From contig NZ_QLTT01000001.1 of assembly GCF_003269295.1 (NCBI RefSeq), forward strand, positions 329,635 to 393,634: a DNA stretch of 64,000 bases. The letters run 5' to 3'. Shown one piece after another: positions 47,622 through 56,433 of the stretch. The position numbers were made by a program, and so were the translations under genes. The notes below the pieces were generated by a model, which worked only from the letters and a program-made list of their open reading frames with translations, was not told the origin of the DNA and did no database searches. Source of the stretch: Lentzea atacamensis. GTDB taxonomy: Bacteria > Actinomycetota > Actinomycetes > Mycobacteriales > Pseudonocardiaceae. Positions within the stretch are counted from its first letter, which is position 1, and each line of letters starts with the position of its first letter.

Positions 47622-49943
47622 GTGATCCTCCCGAGCAGGCGCGCGGCGCGGGGCAACCTGCCGGCCGACGTCTCCAGTTTCGTGGGGCGCGGGCAGGACA
47701 TCAGCGCCGCGCGTGACCTGCTGACCAGGACCCGTCTGCTGACGCTGACCGGTGCCGGCGGGGTCGGCAAGACGCGGCTCGCGCTGCGGGTGGCCACCGA
47801 GGTGCGGCGGGCGTTCCGCGACGGCGTGTGGCTGGTGGAGCTGGAGACGTTGCGGGAGCCGGAGCTGGTGCCGCACGCGGTGGCGGCGGCGTTCGGGCTG
47901 GAGGACAACACCGTCGGCTTCGGCTGGGCACCGCGCTCGCACCCGGACGTCGTGCTGGACCACCTGCGGGACAAGCACGCGTTGCTGGTGCTGGACAGCT
48001 GCGAGCACCTGGCCGTGGCGTGCGCCCGGCTCATCGCCTCGTTGCTGGCGTGCGCTCCCGGGCTGCGGATCATCACCACCAGCCGCCAGCCCCTCGGAGT
48101 CGCCGGCGAGCACCTGCTCACCGTGCCGCCGTTGTCGCTGCCGGACCGCGACCGGACACCGCCGCCGGACGAGCTCTGCCGGTACGAGGCGATCACCCTC
48201 CTGACCCAACGCGCCAGGGCGGTCCACCCGGCGTTCGCCGTCACGCCCGAGAACGCGGCCGCCGTGCTGCAGCTCTGCCGGCGGCTCGACGGCATTCCGC
48301 TCGCGATCGAACTGGCGGCGGTGCGGCTGCGCGCGTTGTCGGTGCGCCAGGTGCTGGAGCGGCTGGACGACCGGTTCCAGATGCTCACCGGCCGCCACCA
48401 GACGCTGTGCGCCGCGATCGACGGGAGCCACGAGCTGTGCTCGCCGCGGGAGCGGCTGCTGTGGGCTCGGGCGTCGGTGTTCGCCGGCGGTTTCGACCTC
48501 CGCGCGGCCGAGGAGGTCTGCGGCGGCGCCGGGATCGAGCCCGCAGAGGTCGTCGATCTCGCGACGGGCCTGGTGGACAAGTCGATCCTGACGCGGTGCG
48601 AGGAGCAGCGCGGGCAGGAGCCCCGCTACCGCATGCTCGACGTCCTGCGGCGGTACGGCCTGGAGAAGCTGCGCGCGGCCGGCGAGGACCACGCGATGAC
48701 GGTCCGGCACCGCGACTGGTTCCTGCGCCTTGCGGAGGAGGCCGCGGCCGGCTGGTTCGGCCCCGACGAGCGGGCGTGGATGGACCGGCTGCGCAGTGAG
48801 CACGACAACGCGCGCGCGGCGCTGGAGTTCTGCCTGTCCGATCCCGGCAGTCTCGAGGCGGGTCTGCGGATCGGCGGAGCGCTGTGGTGCTACTGGGTGC
48901 CCGGCGGTCTGCTGGTCGAGGGACAACAGTGGCTCGATCGCCTGGTGGCTGCGGCAACCGAGCCGAGCCGGGCACTCGGGGTGGTGTTGTGGGTGTCCGG
49001 CTGGGCGGCCTCCCACGCCGGCGACCTCGTCGCCGCGGAGGCCAGGGCCGAGCAGTGCCGGCAGCTCGCCGCGCAACTGGGCGACGCGCGGCTGGAGGCC
49101 TACGGCCTGCAGGTCGCCGGGCTGGGAGCGTTGCTGAAGGGAAATCTGGAGCAGTCGCACGAGCTCTGCGCGCGGTCCTGGGAACGGCACGTCGCGCTGG
49201 GCGAGCTCACCAGCCCGGCGCTGAAGGTTCTGACGAAGCTCAGCCTGGTGGCGTCGATGACGGGAGACGTCGACCGGGCCGTCGCCTACGCCGAGGAGTG
49301 CGTGGACCTCAGCAGGCGGCACGACGCCCGGTGGGTCTGTTCGTGGGGTCTGGTGCTGCTGGGCCTCGCGCTGTGGCGGCGCGGCGACGCCGAGCAGGCG
49401 ATCGGGCCGCTGCGCGAGAGCATCAGGGTCAAGCTGGAGCTCAACGACCTGTTCGGGCTCGGCATGGGCGGCGAGTACCTGGCGTGGGCGCTGACCACCA
49501 CCGGACGGCACCGCGAGGCCGCCCGGCTGTTCGGCGTGCTGGAGCAGCTGTGGCCGACGGTGGGCACGCCGCTGATGGGACTCGCGCAGCTGGTCGAGTT
49601 CCACGAGCAGAGCGTGGCCACGGCCCGCGCCGCGCTGGGCGGCACCGCGTACGCCGAGGCGGCCGGGCACACCGCGTCCCATCCGTTGCAGGCGCTGGAG
49701 AACCTCCTGTGCGGCGACACCGCGCCTCGCCCGTCCCGGCAGGACGAGAAGTCGTGGGAGCCGCTCACCCGGCGCGAGCAGGAGGTCGCCGCGCTCGTCG
49801 CCAAGGGGCTGTCCAACAAGGAGATCGCGGCCAGGCTGGTGATCTCCCAGCGCACCGCGGAAGGTCACGTCGAACGCGTGCTGGTCAAGCTCGGGATGAC
49901 CTCCCGCACCCGGCTCGCAGCGTGGGTGCATGGACGCCGGTGA
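47622..49943 (+). CDS. STAND-type LuxR-family regulator with NB-ARC-like ATPase
   Basis: 773 residues from GTG 47622 (GAGGTGAG ten bases upstream). The N-terminus is an AfsR/SARP-like NTPase without a SARP domain: NLPADVSSFVGRGQDI, Walker A GAGGVGKTRLALRV, Walker B ALLVLDSCEHL, then ITTSRQPLGVAGEHLLTVPPLSLP and GIPLAIELAAVRL. TPR-like repeats follow and a C-terminal LuxR HTH ends it (LTRREQEVAALVAKGLSNKEIAARLVISQRTAEGHVERVLVKLGM). The 3' end overlaps the convergent GH94-like gene by 59 bases, an unusually long overlap. Confidence 0.93.
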   Translation: MILPSRRAARGNLPADVSSFVGRGQDISAARDLLTRTRLLTLTGAGGVGKTRLALRVATEVRRAFRDGVWLVELETLREPELVPHAVAAAFGLEDNTVGFGWAPRSHPDVVLDHLRDKHALLVLDSCEHLAVACARLIASLLACAPGLRIITTSRQPLGVAGEHLLTVPPLSLPDRDRTPPPDELCRYEAITLLTQRARAVHPAFAVTPENAAAVLQLCRRLDGIPLAIELAAVRLRALSVRQVLERLDDRFQMLTGRHQTLCAAIDGSHELCSPRERLLWARASVFAGGFDLRAAEEVCGGAGIEPAEVVDLATGLVDKSILTRCEEQRGQEPRYRMLDVLRRYGLEKLRAAGEDHAMTVRHRDWFLRLAEEAAAGWFGPDERAWMDRLRSEHDNARAALEFCLSDPGSLEAGLRIGGALWCYWVPGGLLVEGQQWLDRLVAAATEPSRALGVVLWVSGWAASHAGDLVAAEARAEQCRQLAAQLGDARLEAYGLQVAGLGALLKGNLEQSHELCARSWERHVALGELTSPALKVLTKLSLVASMTGDVDRAVAYAEECVDLSRRHDARWVCSWGLVLLGLALWRRGDAEQAIGPLRESIRVKLELNDLFGLGMGGEYLAWALTTTGRHREAARLFGVLEQLWPTVGTPLMGLAQLVEFHEQSVATARAALGGTAYAEAAGHTASHPLQALENLLCGDTAPRPSRQDEKSWEPLTRREQEVAALVAKGLSNKEIAARLVISQRTAEGHVERVLVKLGMTSRTRLAAWVHGRR

Positions 49944-51888
49944 GCACATCGCTGGGGGCTCCGTCGGCGTTGGGTTCCACGCCGAGCAGCCGCAGGTAGG
50001 CGAGCAACGGCTGCGCGTGGCTGTGCAGGTTGGCCACGGGATAGGCCTGCATCGCGACGCCGAGCTCCGGCAGTGCCCACGTCTCGCCGGGCCGGTCGCT
50101 CTCCGGCGCGAGGTAGCAGTCGGGTCCGGACAGCGTGCCGGTCCACGTGCCGGGGTAGGCGGCGGAGTGCGCGTGCAGGGTCATCCGCCGCCACTCGTCC
50201 CACGCCAGGTCGGGGTCGTAGCGGGCAGCCGCCCAGATCAGCGTCATGTTGACCGAGAACCACACCTGGCCGGGCCTGCCTTCGGGAACGGGCCACCGCG
50301 ACCGCGCGCCGAGCGGTGATCCGGCGCGGCACGTCTCGTCGATCGTGCGCAGCAATGCCCGCGCCTGCTCGGGTGTGGCCGCGCCGCACAGGATCGCCCA
50401 CGGCTGCACCTCGAGCCACAGGTCGTTCTCCCCGACAGGCCCGCCACCAGGGGCGTGCGCACGCCGGAACCACCGGCCGTTCCACTCGTTCGCGACCCGC
50501 TCACGGAGATCGGCGGCACGCTGCCGCGCCTCGGCGGCGGTGGCCCGGTCGCCGAGCCCTTCCGCCAGCCCCGCGTACACGGGCAGCACCCAGGCCGCCA
50601 TCGCCGAGTTGAGCACCGACTCGCCGCGCTCGATCATCAGCTCACGGTCCACTTCGGACTCGCCGATCGCGAGGTCGTTCCAGTCGGCGTTCAGGATGCG
50701 GACGTGCCCGTGCTCCCCCACGCCGACCTCGTCGACGAAGAAGCGGAACTGGCGCCGCAGGTTCTCTGCCAGCGCAACCGGCTCGGCCCCGTGGCACGGG
50801 TGGTACGGCACCGGCCTGTCGAACGCCGCGAGGTCCCCGGTGGCCGCCGCGTACTCGGCGGCCAGCCAGAGCGCCCACAGGTTCTGGTCGGACGGCCGGA
50901 ACAGCTGGGTCCACGGCTGCTTGCGGCCGTCGAGCGCGTACGGCAGGTCACCGTCCGGGCTGCCCCAGGCGCAGGTGTTGCGAAGGACCGACAGCGCGAG
51001 GTCCGGTTCGAGGTGGACGAGCGGGAGCGCGTGCTGCAGCGGATCCCTTGCCGCGCCGTTGAAACCGTGCCGGAACGAGTACGCGGCCCCCTGGTCGAGG
51101 GTGTGGCCGCCGAGCACGCCGTCCGCACAGGCGCCGCCGGTGAGCAGCGCCGCGTGCCAGGGGATCTCGATGGCCGCCTCCGGTGCCCGTGGGGCCGTCG
51201 CCGAGGGGAGCCGGTCGCGCAGGCCCGCCAGACTGGAGGCGTACAGGGCCGCAGGATCCACGAATCCGTCGAACAGCCCGAACCGGAACCACACCGTCGT
51301 CCGCCCGCCCGGTGGCAACGAGACCTCGACGGCGACCGTCAACGGCCCGTCGACGGTCTCCACCCGCTCGCCACCGAACTCCTCCAGCGCCACCACGGGT
51401 GCGTCCACCGGGGCAACCTCGCGCGACGGCCCAAACTCCAGGTCCACCAAGCGCGGCCGCACCACCCACTCCTCGGTCAACGGCCGGCGCAGCACCACCG
51501 CACCCCGGTTGACCACGTCGACCCGGACCAGCACCCACGGCACCGCACCTTCCGGGCACAGAACCGTGCGCTCGACCTCGGCCTCCTCGTCGGCGACCGC
51601 CACCCGGAAGAAGGTCGGCCCGAACAGCTTGGTCCCGGCTTTGTCCGTGGACAGCGCACCGAACCGCCCGACACCGGTGCGCTCGGCGATCCAGCGGCAC
51701 CCGAGGTGCTCGTCCCACACCCCGGTGAGGCCGTCGCTGTCCGCCACCAGGGTGATCCGGCGGTTGCCCACGTGCACCCGATGCGTCGACGACGGCGGGT
51801 CGATGATCGGATCCCAGGGCTGAGGGCCCGCCCGGTACTCGAACGCGGGCAGGCCCTCGGCCGTCGTCCACACCCCGAACACGCTCAC
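49885..51888 (-). CDS. GH94-like carbohydrate-active enzyme
   Basis: 667 residues. The N-terminal third is a beta-sandwich with conserved WDPIIDPPSSTHRVHVGNRRITLVADSDGLTGVWDEHLG and FGPTFFRVAV. The C-terminal (alpha/alpha)6 part has FNGAARDPLQHALPLVHLEPDLALSVLRNTCAWGSPDGDLPYA, VRILNADWNDLAIGESEVDRELMIERGESVLNSAMAAWVL and EWNGRWFRRAHAPGGGPVGENDLWLEVQPWAIL. The DWND/GESV pattern matches GH94 phosphorylases (cellobiose or beta-glucan phosphorylase type), though it is shorter. The substrate is not readable. A repeat array separates it from the upstream vWA gene. Confidence 0.75.
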   Translation of the reverse strand: MSVFGVWTTAEGLPAFEYRAGPQPWDPIIDPPSSTHRVHVGNRRITLVADSDGLTGVWDEHLGCRWIAERTGVGRFGALSTDKAGTKLFGPTFFRVAVADEEAEVERTVLCPEGAVPWVLVRVDVVNRGAVVLRRPLTEEWVVRPRLVDLEFGPSREVAPVDAPVVALEEFGGERVETVDGPLTVAVEVSLPPGGRTTVWFRFGLFDGFVDPAALYASSLAGLRDRLPSATAPRAPEAAIEIPWHAALLTGGACADGVLGGHTLDQGAAYSFRHGFNGAARDPLQHALPLVHLEPDLALSVLRNTCAWGSPDGDLPYALDGRKQPWTQLFRPSDQNLWALWLAAEYAAATGDLAAFDRPVPYHPCHGAEPVALAENLRRQFRFFVDEVGVGEHGHVRILNADWNDLAIGESEVDRELMIERGESVLNSAMAAWVLPVYAGLAEGLGDRATAAEARQRAADLRERVANEWNGRWFRRAHAPGGGPVGENDLWLEVQPWAILCGAATPEQARALLRTIDETCRAGSPLGARSRWPVPEGRPGQVWFSVNMTLIWAAARYDPDLAWDEWRRMTLHAHSAAYPGTWTGTLSGPDCYLAPESDRPGETWALPELGVAMQAYPVANLHSHAQPLLAYLRLLGVEPNADGAPSDVLTGVHAPTLRAGCGRSSRA

Positions 51889-51931
51889 CCGTGAAGCGTT
51901 GCGGCAGAACGCAGGGGCGGGCTAGGTCCGT

Positions 51932-52280
51932 TCAGCGCCAGAACCTCGCAACCGGTCTCCCCTGTGCCCGACCAACCCCCGCAGCAGGGACGGGCCGGAT
52001 CCGTTGAGCGCCACAACCTCGGCCGACGCTCACCCGCCCAACTCCCGCAACACGAGCGAGCGGGACCCGATCAACGCCACAACCCCCGCCAACGGAGTCC
52101 CGTCCGCGCACGCGACTCCCACAACACCGGCGGGCCCGACCCGCTCAGCGCCACAACCTCCGCCGACGGACTCCCGTCACCGCGCCCAACTCCCACAACA
52201 CGGACGGCCCCTACCCACTCAGCGCCAGAACCTCCGCCGACGCTCTCCCGTCTGCCCGGCGAACTCCCGCAACACCTGCA
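51932..52280. repeat. Degenerate tandem repeat (about 74-bp unit, five copies) derived from the 3' end of the VIT/vWA gene
   Basis: The unit start TCAGCGCCA or a variant occurs at 51932, 52015, 52071, 52145 and 52219, so spacings are 83, 56, 74 and 74. Each copy continues with AACCTC, then a CTCCCG block and CTCCC(G/A)CAACAC. The right-most copy is the actual 3' coding end of the VIT/vWA gene, and two intergenic copies, read on the minus strand, still encode the same tail plus stop (…RRRRLWR*, …WRGLWR*). So the last ~20 codons have been duplicated in tandem downstream of the gene. Confidence 0.7.
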
Positions 52281-54510
52281 GTGCCCGTGCCCACAACCGG
52301 TCCACGTCACCGGCGGCCGTGAGCTCCGCAACCAGGCGGCGCAGCGACTCGTACGCGGACCCCTGCCTGGAGCTGACGAGCATGCCGAGCCGGCTGGCCA
52401 GATCCGCCAGCAGCTCCCGGCGTTCCCAGCCGGGCCGGCCAGCGTCCTTCTCGAGGCGCTGAACCTCCAGCGCCGCGATCTCGCGCAGTTCCGCCGGTTC
52501 GTCGGGCACCGGTGCGGCACCACCACCCCCAGGAACCAGCTTCGGCCCCGCCGCCCGGAGGAGACGAGCCTGCGGCGCGGCGGGGAACCCTGCAGGAGCC
52601 GCGGGCGGCGGCGCGCCGAACCCGGCCGGCGCGGCCATCGCGACGGGGAAGGCGGGCATCGGCGCGGCGAACCGCGGCGTCTCCCAGCCCGCGGGCTGCT
52701 CGACCGGCTGCACCACGCGGTGCACCGTGCCGTCGGACACCACTCGCTCGTCCACCGCGACGAACGCGGTGAAGCGGCACAACACACCGAACCGCAGCGA
52801 AGTCTCCACGATCGACGCCTCCACCGCCCTCTCCCCGCTCGCGTACCGGTCTTCGAGGTCACGCAGCGCGGCGCGGGCCCACTGCGCGCGGACCGCGGGC
52901 TCGGTGTGGTGCTGCACGGCGACCGTCTCCTGCCAGTCCGCGCCGTCCCTGGTCCGGCCGCGCACGGTGAACGACTCCGGGGCCTGCGCGGTGTAGCGGC
53001 CGAGGACCACCAGCGGTACACCGGGATAGATGGCCGAGGGCGGCTTGGGCAGCGAGGACGATGGTGTCACCACCACGTCGGTGATCACCGGCGCACCGAT
53101 CCGGCGCTGGATGTGCGTCATCGCCTCGTCCAGGCGGTCCTCGCTCTCGACGAGCTCGCACCGGCCGGCACCCCTGGCGGCCAGCCTGCCGAGGAAGCCC
53201 GCGTTGACGGCCGTGTCGATGCCGACGGCGTGCACCCTCGTCCGGTTGATCACCGGTGCCATGTCGCGCAGGATCTGGTCCTCGTTGCCGACCTGCCCGT
53301 CCGTGACGAGCACCAGGACGGGGTCGCGCTCGGAGCTCGCATCGGCCAGCAGCCCGAGCCCCTGCCGCAACGGCTCGAACAGCTCGGTGCCGCCGCGGGC
53401 CTGCACGCCGGCCAGGTGCTCGACGGCGCGGAAGCGGTGGCGGTCGGTGGCCGCGACCAGTCCCGTGCCGAGCTCGATCGGTCGTTCCACGCGGTCGTCG
53501 AAGGTGATCACGGCGAAGGTGTCGTCAGCGGTCAGCGTGTCGACGATGCGGGCGGCCGCGCGCCTGGCCGCGACCATCTTCCAGCCCGACATGCTGCCGG
53601 AGCGGTCGAGCAGCAGTACCACGTCACGAGGGCGGACCGGGGCCGCCGGGTCCGGTGGCAGGACCGTCAGCTGGTAGGTACCGCCGTCGTCGTCGGGCAC
53701 GCACACGGCCGCGGAGCTGTTGCCCGCGTACTCCAGGCGGAGCACGAAGTCCCGGTCGACGCGCTCCCCCGGCACGACCGTGACGGTGTCGCCCTCGGCC
53801 ACGACGGTGTGCAGGCTCGACCGCACCTCGCCGAGCTCCAGACCGGCCGGGTCGATCCGCACGCCGATGCCCAGCCGCACGGGGTTCGGGAATCCCGGCA
53901 GCAGCACCGGCGGCGTGATCCGGGAGGCGTCCGGCACCACGTCCGTGTCGTCCGCGTACCCGTCGCCCACCGACGGCCCCGGCAGCGGCGTGCCCGACAC
54001 GTACCGGGGTGCGACCACCAGCGGGAACCGGAACGTGGCAGCGCCGTCCTCGAACACCAGCGGCCCGACCAGGCCCAGCTCGACGGTCACCCGCTCACCC
54101 GCCGGGATGTTGCCGACCCGCATGGTGAAGACGTCGGGCCGTTCCTCCTCGACGATGGACGCTCTTCGGCCGGCAGCTATCGCTTCGTCGTAGGCCTCCC
54201 GCGCGGCACCGCGTTCCTGCAGCTCGGCCTCGACCGTGCGGTCCCCGGCGGTCATCTTCATGCCGATCACGGCGGCGCGATCCGGGAGCGGGAACACGTA
54301 CGTCGCTTCGAGAGCCGTGTCGTGGGAGTTCACGAAACCGGTCGTCAGCACGACGCGGCCGACCAGGCCGGTGATCGTCGCGCGCACGTCGAGGCGTTCC
54401 AGCGGCAGGTTGCCGCGTTCGGTGCGCAGCGCACCGACACCCGCGTCCTCACTCGTCCCGCCGACGCGGTCCAGTTCGGGAGCCTTCATCGGGGCGACGG
54501 AGAAGGTCAT
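52219..54510 (-). CDS. VIT and von Willebrand factor A domain protein
   Basis: 763 residues. A VIT domain (LPLERLDVRATITGLVGRVVLTTGFVNSHDTALEATYVFPLPDRAAVIGMKM, up to residue 170) precedes a vWA domain with a complete MIDAS: DRSGSMSGWKM near residue 300, then GGTELFEPL and LVTDGQVGNED. A Pro/Ala-rich linker and a C-terminal helical segment (AELREIAALEVQRLEKDAGRPGWERRELLADLASRLGMLVSS) follow. This is the inter-alpha-trypsin-inhibitor-like architecture found in bacteria; function unknown. Translationally coupled (4-base overlap) to the MerR gene. Confidence 0.92.
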   Translation of the reverse strand: MTFSVAPMKAPELDRVGGTSEDAGVGALRTERGNLPLERLDVRATITGLVGRVVLTTGFVNSHDTALEATYVFPLPDRAAVIGMKMTAGDRTVEAELQERGAAREAYDEAIAAGRRASIVEEERPDVFTMRVGNIPAGERVTVELGLVGPLVFEDGAATFRFPLVVAPRYVSGTPLPGPSVGDGYADDTDVVPDASRITPPVLLPGFPNPVRLGIGVRIDPAGLELGEVRSSLHTVVAEGDTVTVVPGERVDRDFVLRLEYAGNSSAAVCVPDDDGGTYQLTVLPPDPAAPVRPRDVVLLLDRSGSMSGWKMVAARRAAARIVDTLTADDTFAVITFDDRVERPIELGTGLVAATDRHRFRAVEHLAGVQARGGTELFEPLRQGLGLLADASSERDPVLVLVTDGQVGNEDQILRDMAPVINRTRVHAVGIDTAVNAGFLGRLAARGAGRCELVESEDRLDEAMTHIQRRIGAPVITDVVVTPSSSLPKPPSAIYPGVPLVVLGRYTAQAPESFTVRGRTRDGADWQETVAVQHHTEPAVRAQWARAALRDLEDRYASGERAVEASIVETSLRFGVLCRFTAFVAVDERVVSDGTVHRVVQPVEQPAGWETPRFAAPMPAFPVAMAAPAGFGAPPPAAPAGFPAAPQARLLRAAGPKLVPGGGGAAPVPDEPAELREIAALEVQRLEKDAGRPGWERRELLADLASRLGMLVSSRQGSAYESLRRLVAELTAAGDVDRLWARALQVLREFAGQTGERRRRFWR

Positions 54511-55067
54511 GACGATTCCCTTTCGTTCGTGAGCAGGCCACGGGCGGCGAGCAGGTCGAGCAACGGCCGGGCGGCGGCCGCGATGTCCGCGCAGTCGGCG
54601 GCGGCCGGCACACCCGGCACCAGGAGAACGGCACCTCCGCCGAGCGCGACGCCGTTCAGCGGAACCGCCGGCGGCGCTGGGGCGGGGGTGGCGACGGGTT
54701 CTGCCCAGAACCGAGGGCGGACGGCCTCCGCCGGTGGTGGTTCACCGGGTTCGAGCAGTCCTTCCGGCACGCGGGCGATGGCCGCCAGCGTGGTGTCGGT
54801 GGCGCCCGCGAGCTCGGCCTGGACCTCGGCCAGCGTCCTGCCCTGCGACTGCAGTCTCTTCACGGCCACGAGCTGGAGCAGGTGGCGCTTCTCGTACAAC
54901 GCCGTCCGGCCGCGCATCGCCGACGGCCGGTCGACCAGCCCGGTCGTCGCGTACCAGCGGACTGCCCGCCGATCGGGCACGTCCCGCACCCGGCCGTTGG
55001 GCGCACCCGAGTACTCCGCCGTGAGCGCGGCGGAGACACGTTCCAGCAACTCGTCGAGCGTCCACAC
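54507..55067 (-). CDS. MerR-family regulator controlling the VIT/vWA gene
   Basis: 186 residues from GTG 55067. The MerR HTH is NGRVRDVPDRRAVRWYATTGLVDRPSAMRGRTALYEKRHLLQLVAVKRLQSQGRTLAEVQAELAGATD. The C-terminal half is Pro/Ala-rich with LNGVALGGGAVLLVPG and no obvious metal Cys pair. It overlaps the VIT/vWA start by 4 bases, so they are one operon. The promoter (55074-55103) has a TTGACA box and an 8-bp inverted repeat, suggesting autoregulation and possibly a leaderless mRNA. Confidence 0.88.
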   Translation of the reverse strand: MWTLDELLERVSAALTAEYSGAPNGRVRDVPDRRAVRWYATTGLVDRPSAMRGRTALYEKRHLLQLVAVKRLQSQGRTLAEVQAELAGATDTTLAAIARVPEGLLEPGEPPPAEAVRPRFWAEPVATPAPAPPAVPLNGVALGGGAVLLVPGVPAAADCADIAAAARPLLDLLAARGLLTNERESS

Positions 55068-55073
55068 ACCCCG

Positions 55074-55103
55074 ATACTGACACTGCAATCGTGACAGTGT
55101 CAA
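55074..55103 (-). promoter_or_regulatory. MerR-type promoter with inverted repeat
   Basis: On the minus strand TTGACA (55103-55098) and CAGTAT (55079-55074) are 18 bases apart. TGACACTG (55078-55085) and CAGTGTCA (55095-55102) form an 8-bp inverted repeat with a 9-base spacer across this spacer region. The GTG of the MerR gene begins 6 bases after the -10, so transcription may start at the initiation codon. Confidence 0.6.
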
Positions 55104-55169
55104 CGTTGCAGCCCGGAGTAACCTCACGAGTTGCTGAGCGTGACCAAACCTGCACTGAGGGGGCACGGA

Positions 55170-56399
55170 ATGAGAGGCTTGGCAATCCTGGCAGCGCTTC
55201 TGCTGCTCTTATCCCCGTCCGCAGCCGCTGCGGCAGCGGTGGTCGTGGACTCGAACCGTCCGGACTTCTGGAAGGGCGAGGTGCGCAAGTCCGATCCGCG
55301 GCTGCGCGATGTGCCCGAATGCCGGACCAACGGGTGCGACCGCGCGTTCGTCTCCGTCCGGCTGCCCGCCGGTCTGCGGGCGAAGGCCGGGGGCGTCGAG
55401 CTCGCGATCCAGGCGGTCGGCGCCACTCCGGACGACAGTCTCGGGTTCGCCGTCTACCAGGGGTCGCGGCGCGTGGCACTCGCCGACGCGCAGATCGGCC
55501 CGGCTCGATCGGTGTGGCTGCCGAAAACCACCGCGCGCTACACCGTTTACGTCTTCTACAACCCGTTCGTACCCGAGCTGGGGTCGGACGTCGTCCGGTA
55601 CGAAGGCCTGCTGGAGAACGAGAACTCGCCCAGGCCTTCTCCGCGCGAGCTCCTGCCGGATCTCGAGGCACTCCCCCAGCGGTACGCGACGTTCGAGACG
55701 CCACCGCCGTTCTTCGACGACGTCGCGGCGCCCGGCTCGTCGTGCTTCCGCAGCGAGGTGGAGGAGCAGAACGCCCGCAAGTGCCTGCGCTTCGGCCAGG
55801 CGATGTCGAACGTCGGTGAGGGTCCCGTCGACGTGCGGTACTCGACCCCGGCCGGCCAGCGCCCGCACGAAGTCCCGGGCTCACAACGCATTTATCGCGC
55901 TGACGGGACGTATCGCGACGTGCCGTCCGTCGGGGTCATGCACTATCACGAGATCCACCACCACTATCACTTCGAGGACTTCTCGGTCTCCAGGCTGGAG
56001 AACTCGGCCGGTGCCGTCGTCGCCACCGGGAAGAAGAACGGCTTCTGCATGGCCGACACCGAGATGCCCTGGTGGGCGCGCAAGGGCAACGCGCCGCAGA
56101 GCTATCCGGCGCCGCGCTGCCTGGACCCGGAGCCGTCGTCGCCACCCGGTGTCGACGCGTTCAAGAACGGCATCTCACGCGGGTGGGCCGACGAGTACTG
56201 GTGGGCACTGCCCGACCAGATGATCGAGGTCAGCGCGCTCGCGGACGGCACCTACACGCTGGTCACCCACGTCGACCCGAACAACAAGATCCGCGAGGCC
56301 GGCGAGGGCAACAACTGCGTCCGCATCCCGATCACACTGTCCGGACTGGCCACCGCCACCCCGAAAGCCGTGCTGGGGACCACGCCGAAAACCTGCTGA
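55170..56399 (+). CDS. Secreted lysyl oxidase-like copper enzyme
   Basis: 409 residues from ATG 55170 with GAGGGGG upstream. Signal peptide: MRGLAILAALLLLLSPSAAA. The C-terminal half carries the lysyl oxidase family fingerprint: SVGVMHYHEIHHHYHFEDFSVSRL, where a cluster of His gives the copper site, and GISRGWADEYWWALPDQMIEVSALADGTYTLVTHVDPNNKIREAGEGNNCVRI, including the quinone-cofactor Tyr region. Cys pairs (ECRTNGCDR, SSCFRS/RKCLRF, GFCMAD/PRCLDP) are present. Bacterial LOX homologues oxidise amines extracellularly; the substrate is unknown. Divergent from the MerR/vWA operon. Confidence 0.85.
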   Translation: MRGLAILAALLLLLSPSAAAAAAVVVDSNRPDFWKGEVRKSDPRLRDVPECRTNGCDRAFVSVRLPAGLRAKAGGVELAIQAVGATPDDSLGFAVYQGSRRVALADAQIGPARSVWLPKTTARYTVYVFYNPFVPELGSDVVRYEGLLENENSPRPSPRELLPDLEALPQRYATFETPPPFFDDVAAPGSSCFRSEVEEQNARKCLRFGQAMSNVGEGPVDVRYSTPAGQRPHEVPGSQRIYRADGTYRDVPSVGVMHYHEIHHHYHFEDFSVSRLENSAGAVVATGKKNGFCMADTEMPWWARKGNAPQSYPAPRCLDPEPSSPPGVDAFKNGISRGWADEYWWALPDQMIEVSALADGTYTLVTHVDPNNKIREAGEGNNCVRIPITLSGLATATPKAVLGTTPKTC

Positions 56400-56433
56400 G
56401 GTTCACGCCGGGTGACCCGGTAGGGTGCCGCGG

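Noticed and set aside
51932-52280. CRISPR array
   Set aside because: Units vary throughout, spacing is irregular (56-83) and there are no distinct conserved repeats with unique spacers or cas genes.
51964-55080. 1038-codon plus-strand frame across the repeat array and vWA gene
   Set aside because: Begins in the tandem repeat and is antisense to the VIT/vWA and MerR genes.
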